Under the pieces are notes generated by a model that saw only the letters and a list, made by a program, of their open reading frames with translations, was not told where the DNA came from and searched no databases. A DNA stretch of 64,000 nucleotides from assembly GCA_017416185.1 (NCBI GenBank), contig JAFQDF010000013.1, forward strand, positions 183,196 to 247,195, written 5' to 3'. This stretch comes from Clostridia bacterium. GTDB taxonomy: Bacteria; Bacillota; Clostridia; Oscillospirales; CAG-272. The position numbers and the translations under genes are program-made. Positions 16,431 to 23,758 of this stretch are shown here, piece after piece (position 1 is the first letter of the stretch; each line of letters opens with the position of its first letter).

Positions 16431-17345
16431 ATGAAAAAAAAGGAAAAAAAGCATTTTCTGTATAACCTGTTTAACCCTCAGGGAAAAGGTCTGGAGGTCC
16501 CGAAAGACGATCTTGCCGGACCTGACAATCTCTCCAAGTGTTTTAAACTCTTGGGAAGAAATCTGACCAACCTGCTAACCCTTAATCTTCTCATAATATT
16601 CGGAAACTTTCCCCTTATGTTCGGGCTTTTGGCACTTACGGGAAATCTGAGCACTCCCACCACTGCCGCGTCATCCTCTCTTTTTGCACCACTTTTCGGT
16701 ATTATGAAATTCGAATCGGGACCTGTAACACAGGCTTTGTTTGGCATTCACGGACTTCAGTCGACTATGTATACACCCACCGTATGGACATACGTTTTTT
16801 TAGCACTTACATTGCTTATTATCTTCACCAACGGCTTTGTAAGTGTCGGTACTAACTACGTTCTGAGATCAATAGTACGCCGTCAGCCTGTCTCCCTCTG
16901 GTCTGATTTTTGGGGTGCTGTCAAACGCAATCTAAAGCAAGGCTTTGTGATGGGTATGATTGACATCGCAATCATAGGCCTTCTGCTCTATGATATCTAT
17001 TATTTTGCCATCAATGCGTCCGCTATGATGTACGTTGCTCTTATTATTCTGGCGCTCTATACCATAATGAGATTCTATATCTATATACTGCTCATCACAT
17101 TTAATTTGTCGATATGGAAGATAATCAAAAATTCTCTCATATTCACCCTTCTCAATTTCAAGAGAAATATTGTTGCTCTTATTGGAATCATCCTGGCGGC
17201 AGCACTTACATGGATGCTATTTATATACTTTATACCTGCCGGTGTGGTGCTGATAATCACCTTCCTGTTCTCGGTGTCCGCTTACTTCGGAGCTTTTGCA
17301 GCATATCCCAAGATAAAGGAAATAATGATCGATCCCCAAAGCTAA
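16431..17345 (+). CDS. YesL/DUF624-family membrane protein
   Basis: The start at 16431 is preferred (AAGGA upstream, Lys-rich N-terminus MKKKEKKHFLYNLFN); the frame also opens inside the previous gene at 16353. The 304-residue protein has five or six helices, and its N-terminus (LLGRNLTNLLTLNLLIIFGNFP) resembles the YesL/DUF624 family, often found near carbohydrate-transport genes. Function is unknown. A strong terminator follows at once. Confidence 0.6.
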   Translation: MKKKEKKHFLYNLFNPQGKGLEVPKDDLAGPDNLSKCFKLLGRNLTNLLTLNLLIIFGNFPLMFGLLALTGNLSTPTTAASSSLFAPLFGIMKFESGPVTQALFGIHGLQSTMYTPTVWTYVFLALTLLIIFTNGFVSVGTNYVLRSIVRRQPVSLWSDFWGAVKRNLKQGFVMGMIDIAIIGLLLYDIYYFAINASAMMYVALIILALYTIMRFYIYILLITFNLSIWKIIKNSLIFTLLNFKRNIVALIGIILAAALTWMLFIYFIPAGVVLIITFLFSVSAYFGAFAAYPKIKEIMIDPQS

Positions 17346-17346
17346 T

Positions 17347-17376
17347 AGAAAGCCTTCCGTATGGAAGGCTTTCTTT
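17347..17376. terminator. Bidirectional terminator
   Basis: AGAAAGCCTTCC, loop GTAT, GGAAGGCTTTCTTT between convergent genes. Confidence 0.85.
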
Positions 17377-18037
17377 AATTTAACTCAGATACCGTGACAA
17401 ATTCATATCCTATTTCCCTGAGCTTTGGAATTATTATTTCCAATGCCTCCGGCGTGGGGCTTTCTCCCGATACGAAATCGTGAAAAAGCACCACCGATCC
17501 GTCCCTTGCTTCCTTGAGCACACTGTCAACTATACGCTCCACCTTATTGTGTGCCCAATCGCGTGTATCTATAGTCCAAAGGATCACATTATAGCCCATT
17601 GCCTCAACTGTTTGTCTTTCGCTGTCGGTAAGGATCCCTTCCGGAGGACGGAACAGCTCGCTACTATACCCGTGCTCCTTGTATATGACCTCCTCCCATG
17701 CTTCTATCTCCTGTCTGAACTCATCCTCGCTGAGTTCGGCCATATGCCTGTGGGAGTAGGTATGGTTTGCCACTTCATGACCCTCGGAAAGCTCTCTCTG
17801 TATAAGCTCAGGAAAACGGTGAACGTTGGTGCCTACAGTAAAAAATGTCGCCCTGACGTCATATTTCTTAAGGATATCAAGTATCTGCTCTGTATACTTG
17901 TAGTGAGGACCATCATCAAAGGTAAGAGCGATTCGCTTTGGTTCCCGTGCCTCACAGTAAAAGGTGGAATTAGCATAAAGAGCAAGCACCAGTGCCAAGA
18001 GGATCAGAAGACTACGCTTTATCATCGCATAATTCAT
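17375..18037 (-). CDS. Secreted/membrane-anchored polysaccharide deacetylase
   Basis: A 220-residue NodB-homology (CE4) protein. The N-terminal hydrophobic segment (about 8-23) is a signal peptide or anchor. Motif 1 is LTFDDGPH (catalytic Asp and metal Asp), motif 2 NHTYSHRHM gives the two metal His, motif 3 RPPEG and motif 4 LWTIDTRDW; a C-terminal LFHDF carries the last catalytic His. It deacetylates peptidoglycan or another N-acetylated glycan outside the cell. ATG at 18037 with GGTGA upstream is favoured over GTG at 18046. It overlaps the preceding deacetylase by 26 nt, so the two are coupled. Confidence 0.9.
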   Translation of the reverse strand: MNYAMIKRSLLILLALVLALYANSTFYCEAREPKRIALTFDDGPHYKYTEQILDILKKYDVRATFFTVGTNVHRFPELIQRELSEGHEVANHTYSHRHMAELSEDEFRQEIEAWEEVIYKEHGYSSELFRPPEGILTDSERQTVEAMGYNVILWTIDTRDWAHNKVERIVDSVLKEARDGSVVLFHDFVSGESPTPEALEIIIPKLREIGYEFVTVSELN

Positions 18038-18779
18038 AAAGATCACCGAATCTGTATCCCTGTTGCTCCCACCTGCACATCAAAGTGTCAAGGATAGCGG
18101 CATTTGTAGCAGACGTGGGATGGAGAAGTAGTACCATTCCGTTGTGGGTATTGTCAAGAAGCTTTTCTATAGCTTCTTCGGGATCGGGTTGGGCGTTGTT
18201 ATCCCAGTCGGCATAGGCAAGGCTCCAAAACACCGTCTTATATCCTAATTTCTTTGCAAATGCCAGATTCTCCTCGCTGAATTTTCCTTCAGGGGGTCTG
18301 TAAAATTTGGGCATACTAAGTCCTGTATACTCGTTATAGGTTTGCTCAAGAGCTGCAAGCTCTGCCTCAAACTGTTCTATATCGGTTATTTGGGTCATAT
18401 CCTTATGGCTTGCAGTATGATTACAGACAAGATTTCCATCCTCAGCAAGCCGCCGGGTAAGTGCGGATTCCTTCTTTATAAAGTTATCAAGGACAAAGAA
18501 AGCGCCTGTTGCCTTATGCTTTTTTAAAATATCGGCAATTTTTGCCACGTTACCGTTTTCGTAGCCTGCATCAAAGGTAAGATATATAACCTTATCCTCA
18601 GGCTTCTTGTCAAGAAAATAGCCGTCATATTTTTCTATGAAAGAAAACTGCGGTTCGAGACAGGGCTGTGCGCTTCCGTTACGCATACAGTACCATCCGT
18701 ACCCGGTCCTATCATATGAAAAGCTCGGCACCGCCAATATTATAGCTATGATCAAAACACAAAATAATTTTTTTAACAT
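18012..18779 (-). CDS. pdaA: PdaA-like delta-lactam-biosynthetic de-N-acetylase
   Basis: ATG at 18779 has a consensus AGGAGGTG, and a signal peptide (LKKLFCVLIIAIILAVPSFS) follows; an upstream frame to 18827 is not used. The 255-residue CE4 protein has the PdaA-type motif 1 TFDAGYENGN, which replaces the common TFDDGP, plus NHTASHKDM, RPPEGKFSE and LLHPTSATN. PdaA removes the N-acetyl group from muramic acid during spore cortex muramic-delta-lactam formation. Presence here supports a spore-forming host. The assignment between PdaA and close homologues is by motif only. Confidence 0.82.
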   Translation of the reverse strand: MLKKLFCVLIIAIILAVPSFSYDRTGYGWYCMRNGSAQPCLEPQFSFIEKYDGYFLDKKPEDKVIYLTFDAGYENGNVAKIADILKKHKATGAFFVLDNFIKKESALTRRLAEDGNLVCNHTASHKDMTQITDIEQFEAELAALEQTYNEYTGLSMPKFYRPPEGKFSEENLAFAKKLGYKTVFWSLAYADWDNNAQPDPEEAIEKLLDNTHNGMVLLLHPTSATNAAILDTLMCRWEQQGYRFGDLYELCDDKA

Positions 18780-18835
18780 AATTTCACCTCCTGTATTATT
18801 TTTTGATAACTTACGGATATTAAACACTGTAATTA

Positions 18836-18865
18836 TTGCAATTTAAAAATACATATGCTAAAATA
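18836..18865 (+). promoter_or_regulatory. Probable promoter of rsmE
   Basis: TTGCAA (18836-18841), 18 nt, then TAAAAT (18860-18865) preceded by TGC as in extended -10 promoters. Confidence 0.5.
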
Positions 18866-18896
18866 GACTTAATGAAATTTGCAGTGGAGGATAATT

Positions 18897-19634
18897 ATGC
18901 CGAGATTTTTTGTGACACCCGACGCTGTAGGTGAAGGTATAATAACCATCACGGGATCTGACGTCAACCACATAAAAAACGTTCTGCGCATGCAGGCAGG
19001 TGATAGAATAGAGATCTGTGACGGTAGAGGGAACGATTACGCCTGTGTGATAAGCTCTCTCGACCGTGATTCGGTACTTCTTGACATTGAAAAATGCATT
19101 CCTTCGGATACAGAGCTGGAAAGGAAAATATATCTCTTTCAGGGTTTGCCGAAATCAGACAAAATGGAGCTCATCATACAAAAAGCAGTTGAGCTGGGGG
19201 TTTATGAGATAGTCCCCACGGTAACCTCCAGATGTATAGTTAAGATAGATGCAAAAAAAGAGGAGAAAAAAACAGCCCGCTGGCAGCAGATATCCGAATC
19301 CGCAGCAAAGCAATCGGGCAGAGGTATCATTCCCGCGGTTAAATCACCTATGGCCTTTAATGATGCACTGAAATATGCAACGAAGCTTGGCACTGTCCTT
19401 ATTCCCTACGAGAAGGCAAAGGGCATGGCGGCTACAAAAAAAATAATCTCGGAGCTCGGTAAGACCGATTCGATTGCAGTATTTATAGGCCCCGAGGGTG
19501 GATTTGAGGAAAAGGAAATAGAACTGGCTGAGGTAGCGGGAGCAAAGGCTATAACCTTAGGCAAGCGTATACTGCGTACAGAAACAGCAGGTCTGTGCAT
19601 CCTGGCTGTTCTGATGATTGAATCTGAGAATTGA
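18897..19634 (+). CDS. rsmE: 16S rRNA (uracil-1498-N3)-methyltransferase
   Basis: A 245-residue SPOUT-class enzyme that methylates U1498 in 16S rRNA. Seen are the PUA-like N-terminus (HIKNVLRMQAGDRIEICDG), GLPKSDKMELIIQKAVELGV, the FIGPEGGFEEKE knot motif (about 201-212) and LGKRILRTETAGL. GGAGG lies 7 nt before the ATG at 18897, favouring it over a start at 18879. A DUF378 gene follows 82 nt downstream. Confidence 0.95.
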   Translation: MPRFFVTPDAVGEGIITITGSDVNHIKNVLRMQAGDRIEICDGRGNDYACVISSLDRDSVLLDIEKCIPSDTELERKIYLFQGLPKSDKMELIIQKAVELGVYEIVPTVTSRCIVKIDAKKEEKKTARWQQISESAAKQSGRGIIPAVKSPMAFNDALKYATKLGTVLIPYEKAKGMAATKKIISELGKTDSIAVFIGPEGGFEEKEIELAEVAGAKAITLGKRILRTETAGLCILAVLMIESEN

Positions 19635-19716
19635 TCAAAATTTTATTTTTAATACATTAAAATTCAAAAAAGCGGTCATAATAAAGATGTAACGAAATCA
19701 AAAGGAGATTTTCATT

Positions 19717-19935
19717 ATGCTTGACAGGATCGCACTTACACTTGCTATCATAGGCGGTATCAATTGGGGAAGCATCGGCTTGTTCGGATTTGATATCGTA
19801 GCCTGGATCTTCGGCGGACAGATGGCTCTGCTCAGCCGTATAATCTATACGGTGGTAGGACTTGCTGCTCTCTGGTGTATTTCCCTGCTTTTCAGACAGA
19901 GAGAGGAATACATTGAAACAGACTACAGAAGATAA
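19717..19935 (+). CDS. DUF378 (YuzA-like) small membrane protein
   Basis: A 72-residue protein with two helices (about 5-23 and 42-60) and the family's GGINWGSIGLFGFD signature after the first helix. Its role is unknown. AAAAGGAG stands before the ATG and a terminator follows. Confidence 0.8.
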   Translation: MLDRIALTLAIIGGINWGSIGLFGFDIVAWIFGGQMALLSRIIYTVVGLAALWCISLLFRQREEYIETDYRR

Positions 19936-19950
19936 TACCGCTTTCATGCA

Positions 19951-19979
19951 AAAAGGCTGTCACCTTGTGACAGCCTTTT
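19951..19979. terminator. Bidirectional terminator
   Basis: AAAAGGCTGTCAC, loop CTT, GTGACAGCCTTTT between convergent genes. Confidence 0.85.
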
Positions 19980-19986
19980 CGTTTTA

Positions 19987-20925
19987 TTATTCCTGATCTT
20001 CAGTTTCCTCAGGTACCTCTTCGGGTACCTCCTCCGGAATTTCCATAGGTGCTTCTTCGACAGTAACGATATAAAGATCGCCGGAGGTAACCTTACCGGT
20101 TATTTCACCGGGTACCTCAAGCTCCATCCCATCCATAGGCTCAACTATGGGATAGGTCTGATTCAGACTGTCATTGAGGCTCTCACCGTCAAGGTGAATG
20201 CTTCCGTTGACACACTGACATACGTAACTGTACTGATAGCCAACGTTGAAATTACCGTTACCGTTTTCGATAGTAAAATCAAGGTCATTTACCTTAGAAT
20301 GATCGAAGGTGAAATTGCCTCCCTTGACGTTTGCGGTTACGTTCTCAAGGGTGTTTATATTGTCAAAGGTCACATTACCCTTATCTGTGCTGAGGTCATA
20401 CTTGGTATTACCTACAATACCGTTCATAACTATATCTCCGCTCTTGGTGTGAACCTTGATATTGCTCAAGCGGGTATCGGGAGTAATGTAAACGGTAATT
20501 TCACATTCCTTACCCTTATACTTGTTAAGGAAAAGATAGTGGCGAAGACCGCCAAATCCGCTTTCATTCTCTCTGAACTTGACCATAGAGGAGACGTTAA
20601 AGGGATTTACCGAGGAAAGAGTAAGCTTGTGATTGTTTATAACAAGATCATAGGTCACCTTGTTTATGTTCTTGAACTCAATGTGGTTCTCTCTGACCTC
20701 GCTGTTACTGATGATGCTGACCTTGGCATTTTTAACATTGATATCAATATCCATAAGGTCAAATTCGGTAAGCACGTAGCTTGTAATATCATTTCCATCC
20801 ACCACGCTATCGCAAATCAAAGACTCATTGGGACTTGCCATAGAATTTCCCACAAGACAAATCACAACGCCTGCAATTATAAGGACCGCGGCAAGTATTA
20901 AAAAGATTATTGATGTAGGTTTCAT
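19987..20925 (-). CDS. DUF4097-type membrane-anchored beta-strand protein
   Basis: The start ATG (20925) overlaps the previous stop in an ATGA arrangement. The 312-residue protein has one N-terminal helix (about 5-26), then a repetitive domain of short strands typical of DUF4097/putative adhesin beta-helices (for example LSNIKVHTKSGDIVMNGIVG and YDLSTDKGNVTFDNI), then a Pro/Glu-rich tail (MEIPEEVPEEVPEETEDQE). DUF4097 proteins usually accompany a HAAS (DUF1700) protein, as here. The activity is unknown; anti-sigma-like or envelope-stress roles have been suggested for such pairs. Confidence 0.7.
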   Translation of the reverse strand: MKPTSIIFLILAAVLIIAGVVICLVGNSMASPNESLICDSVVDGNDITSYVLTEFDLMDIDINVKNAKVSIISNSEVRENHIEFKNINKVTYDLVINNHKLTLSSVNPFNVSSMVKFRENESGFGGLRHYLFLNKYKGKECEITVYITPDTRLSNIKVHTKSGDIVMNGIVGNTKYDLSTDKGNVTFDNINTLENVTANVKGGNFTFDHSKVNDLDFTIENGNGNFNVGYQYSYVCQCVNGSIHLDGESLNDSLNQTYPIVEPMDGMELEVPGEITGKVTSGDLYIVTVEEAPMEIPEEVPEEVPEETEDQE

Positions 20926-22235
20926 TTCTTGCCACACTCCTTCTTGATTTTAGTATAAAGCTTTTCTATTCCGCCGAATACCAGTCCACCGAAACGGTTG
21001 ATAAGCCTATACAGGCGGGGAACAAAACGTATTGCAATGTTATAGAGAAGCACGGACAGAAGCATAGTAACACCGCCTACACCTATGCCAACGCCTATCT
21101 CAAAGAGGCCTATGGCCACACTCTTGAGACACTGGGTAGAACCGTAGATGAGACCTACCAATGCAAGGGCTGTTCCGCAGGCAACCGTGGCTACGGTTGC
21201 ACCGCCGAAGACAACGATAAGTGCTGTTACCGCAACGTATAATACTGCAAAAAATGCGCATACCACAAGATATAGCGGCAGGGTGATAGGCAGGGTGATT
21301 ATAAAGAGAGTCCAAAAAAGAGGAGAACCCTTAACCTTTTCCTTAGGAGCCTTTGCCTTATTTTTGTTCTTTTTCTTACCCGGAGAATCATCCTTCACCT
21401 TTTTCAAACGCTTACTGTCGACCATAAGCTCGGATGCCATTTCGTCATCCTCTTCAACGAATAAGGCCTCTGCAAGATCTGCCTCCTCAAGGGCAATATC
21501 AGGACGCTGAGCAGGATCGAATACCGCTTCAATAGGATCAAACTCGTCAGCGATATCGCTGGATGCAACCATCTCAACAAGCTCCTGATCCTGGCTGAGT
21601 ACCTGAGCTACCATTTCGGGGTCATCCTTGTTCGCCATAGCAAGTGCCTTCAGCTCCAACTCCTTGACCCGTTCAAGATCGTGACGCTCGCCCTCTGCTT
21701 CCTTGGCAAGCATCTCAAAAAATTCATCATCGCTTGCTTCATTTACCTGATCCTCCGGAGCAACAAGCTGCTCTATGATCTCCTCGGGAGCCGGAGGCTC
21801 ATCATCCTCTTCAGCTGTGAAGATCTGCTCCACCTCGGTTTCTCCGGCGGTATCTTCTTCCTCTTCAGGCTCATCAGCTGACTCCACTGTCTCTGCAGAC
21901 TCATCATCAGATTCCTCTTCAGGAACCTCAACAGACTCCTCCGCAACCTCAACAGGTACGTCATTAACCTCTGCTTCTTCGGTGGTGACATCAGACTCCT
22001 CTGCTGTCTCATCTGCCATGTCTTCTTTTGCCTGGGATGCAAGATATTTGCTGTAAATATCCTTTGCAATCGCCTCAACATCCTCCTCGCTTGCAGGATC
22101 AGCGGCAAAATCCTCATCACTTACGCGGTCGATATATCCCTTGACCTGTGCCAGACTGGTCTCAACGGCATCAGGGGGCATCTGATACCCGGAAAGCTTA
22201 CCCGCAAGTGTGGCAAGAAATACTATCTTGTCCAT
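20922..22235 (-). CDS. HAAS (DUF1700)-like protein with long acidic region and C-terminal membrane helices
   Basis: Residues 1-80 form a helical domain resembling the HAAS module (MDKIVFLATLAGKLSGYQMP, with paired helices). Residues 85-290 are a very acidic low-complexity region rich in Glu, Ala and Val, then a Lys-rich stretch (KKVKDDSPGKKKNKNKAKAP), then about four to five membrane helices (300-420) and a basic end. HAAS domains bind PadR-type regulators; no PadR gene is adjacent, which differs from the usual trio. Coupled to the DUF4097 gene by ATGA. Confidence 0.6.
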   Translation of the reverse strand: MDKIVFLATLAGKLSGYQMPPDAVETSLAQVKGYIDRVSDEDFAADPASEEDVEAIAKDIYSKYLASQAKEDMADETAEESDVTTEEAEVNDVPVEVAEESVEVPEEESDDESAETVESADEPEEEEDTAGETEVEQIFTAEEDDEPPAPEEIIEQLVAPEDQVNEASDDEFFEMLAKEAEGERHDLERVKELELKALAMANKDDPEMVAQVLSQDQELVEMVASSDIADEFDPIEAVFDPAQRPDIALEEADLAEALFVEEDDEMASELMVDSKRLKKVKDDSPGKKKNKNKAKAPKEKVKGSPLFWTLFIITLPITLPLYLVVCAFFAVLYVAVTALIVVFGGATVATVACGTALALVGLIYGSTQCLKSVAIGLFEIGVGIGVGGVTMLLSVLLYNIAIRFVPRLYRLINRFGGLVFGGIEKLYTKIKKECGKK

Positions 22236-22344
22236 AAAGTCTCTCCTTAAAATAATTTCATTTTAGGTCTTTATTTTTTTGTAAAAATATAGTATACTAA
22301 ATGCATATATAGTAAGTATAACATATGGAGAGAAAAATTTCAAT

Positions 22345-23472
22345 ATGAGAATGCGAAAAAAAAAGAACGGGGCAGTAAGACTTTCTGACTGCGCCGACCT
22401 TCTTGTAACAAAAAGAGAGGATATTCCCTGTTTGCCCATTACGGTAGAGATAGGCTGCGGCAAGGGTAAATTCATCCTTGAGACCGCCAAGCGTAACCCA
22501 GATATCAATTACATAGCTATGGAGAAGATACCCGACGTTGCTATGCTGGCAGCAGAAAAGATACGAGATGAAGGCATCACCAACGTAAAATTTATTGTAG
22601 GCGATGCTATGACTCTGCCCGAGCTGTTCCGTGAGGGCGAAATTGAGCGTATCTATCTCAATTTCAGCGATCCCTGGCCTCATAACGGACACGCAAAGCG
22701 CCGTCTGACCGACAGAGGCTTCCTTGAACTTTATAAAAGACTTTTAACACCTACAGGAGAGATAGTATTCAAGACAGACAACAGACCTCTGTTCGATTTC
22801 TCTCTTGAGGAGTTCAAGTATATGGGCTTTGATCTTGAGGATCTGACCTACGATCTTCATAACAGCGAATATATGGCAGATAATATAGTTACCGAATATG
22901 AGGCAAACTTTTCTGCCAAGGGCTTTTCCATCAACCGTGTAAGAGCCAAAATGAGCCGTATCACCAACCTTGAAGTAAGAAAAGCAGAAATGAGTGAGCT
23001 TGACAGAATCGAGGAGCTGTTTTCTGAAGCAAGAGCTTTTATGGCATCGCAAAATATCGACCAGTGGCAGGACGGGTATCCCGAAAGAGCACTTCTTGAA
23101 AAGGATATTACGGAAGGCAACAGATATGTAGTCTGTGAGGATGGCAAAATACTTGCAACCGTCGGCATTTTCCTTGGAGATGATCCGACCTATGCCGAGA
23201 TAGAAGGCAAGTGGATAAATGATTCGTCTTACGTATGTATCCACCGTATATGTGTTGATAACGCGGTCAAGGGAATGGGTCTCGGCGGTGCTATGGTAAG
23301 AGCCTGTGAGGAGATCTGCCGTAGAAATAAGTGCCGCAACATCCGCTGCGACACCCACGCCGATAACAAGCCTATGAGACATATGCTTGAAAAGAACGGC
23401 TTTGTATACTGCGGTATCATCCATCTTGAAAACGGTGAACCCAGAGTAGCGTATCAGAAAAAAATGAGATAG
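22345..23472 (+). CDS. trmB: tRNA (guanine-46-N7)-methyltransferase fused to a GNAT acetyltransferase domain
   Basis: Residues 1-205 are TrmB: SAM motif EIGCGKGKF (35-43), NFSDPWPHNGHAKRR (106-120) and FKTDNRPLF (142-150); this domain makes m7G46 in tRNA. Residues 206-375 form a complete GNAT domain (VRKAEMSELDRIEELFSEAR start, acetyl-CoA loop VKGMGLGGAMVRA near 305, and DTHADNKPMRHMLEKNGF). The frame is open through the junction with no start or stop between the domains. TrmB is usually 200-220 residues, so this is a fusion. The acetylation target is unknown; a second tRNA modification would be an attractive but unsupported idea. Confidence 0.88.
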   Translation: MRMRKKKNGAVRLSDCADLLVTKREDIPCLPITVEIGCGKGKFILETAKRNPDINYIAMEKIPDVAMLAAEKIRDEGITNVKFIVGDAMTLPELFREGEIERIYLNFSDPWPHNGHAKRRLTDRGFLELYKRLLTPTGEIVFKTDNRPLFDFSLEEFKYMGFDLEDLTYDLHNSEYMADNIVTEYEANFSAKGFSINRVRAKMSRITNLEVRKAEMSELDRIEELFSEARAFMASQNIDQWQDGYPERALLEKDITEGNRYVVCEDGKILATVGIFLGDDPTYAEIEGKWINDSSYVCIHRICVDNAVKGMGLGGAMVRACEEICRRNKCRNIRCDTHADNKPMRHMLEKNGFVYCGIIHLENGEPRVAYQKKMR

Positions 23473-23481
23473 TTTTGTTAT

Positions 23482-23575
23482 AAGACAGAAAACCGTTCTT
23501 CAACGGTTTTCTGTCTTATCTTTTTTCTCTCTTATCTTAAATCAGCCTATCCTCACGGATAGGCTGTTGTTTTTT
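23482..23575 (+). terminator. Two successive terminator hairpins
   Basis: A 16-bp hairpin AAGACAGAAAACCGTT/AACGGTTTTCTGTCTT (23482-23517) is followed by CAGCCTATCC/GGATAGGCTG (23543-23566) with a T-rich tail. A third small GC hairpin (CCGCCC/GGGCGG) follows at about 23579-23592. The remainder up to 23700 shows nothing recognisable. Confidence 0.75.
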
Positions 23576-23701
23576 GTCCGCCCTTTCGGGCGGTAAGTGG
23601 CGCTCCCTTGAACGCCTTGTCATCATCTCTATAGGATGTAATACCATTATATTCATCTATTGTGACGAATAAATGAAAAATATGTGAGAGCCTAAAAAAT
23701 C

Positions 23702-23730
23702 TTGATTAATTATTTGATTTATAGTATAAT
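23702..23730 (+). promoter_or_regulatory. Promoter of pcrA
   Basis: TTGATT (23702-23707), 17-nt spacer, TATAAT (23725-23730), 28 nt before the TTG start. Confidence 0.75.
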
Positions 23731-23758
23731 ATAAGAAGTTAATTTTGGAGGATGAAAA

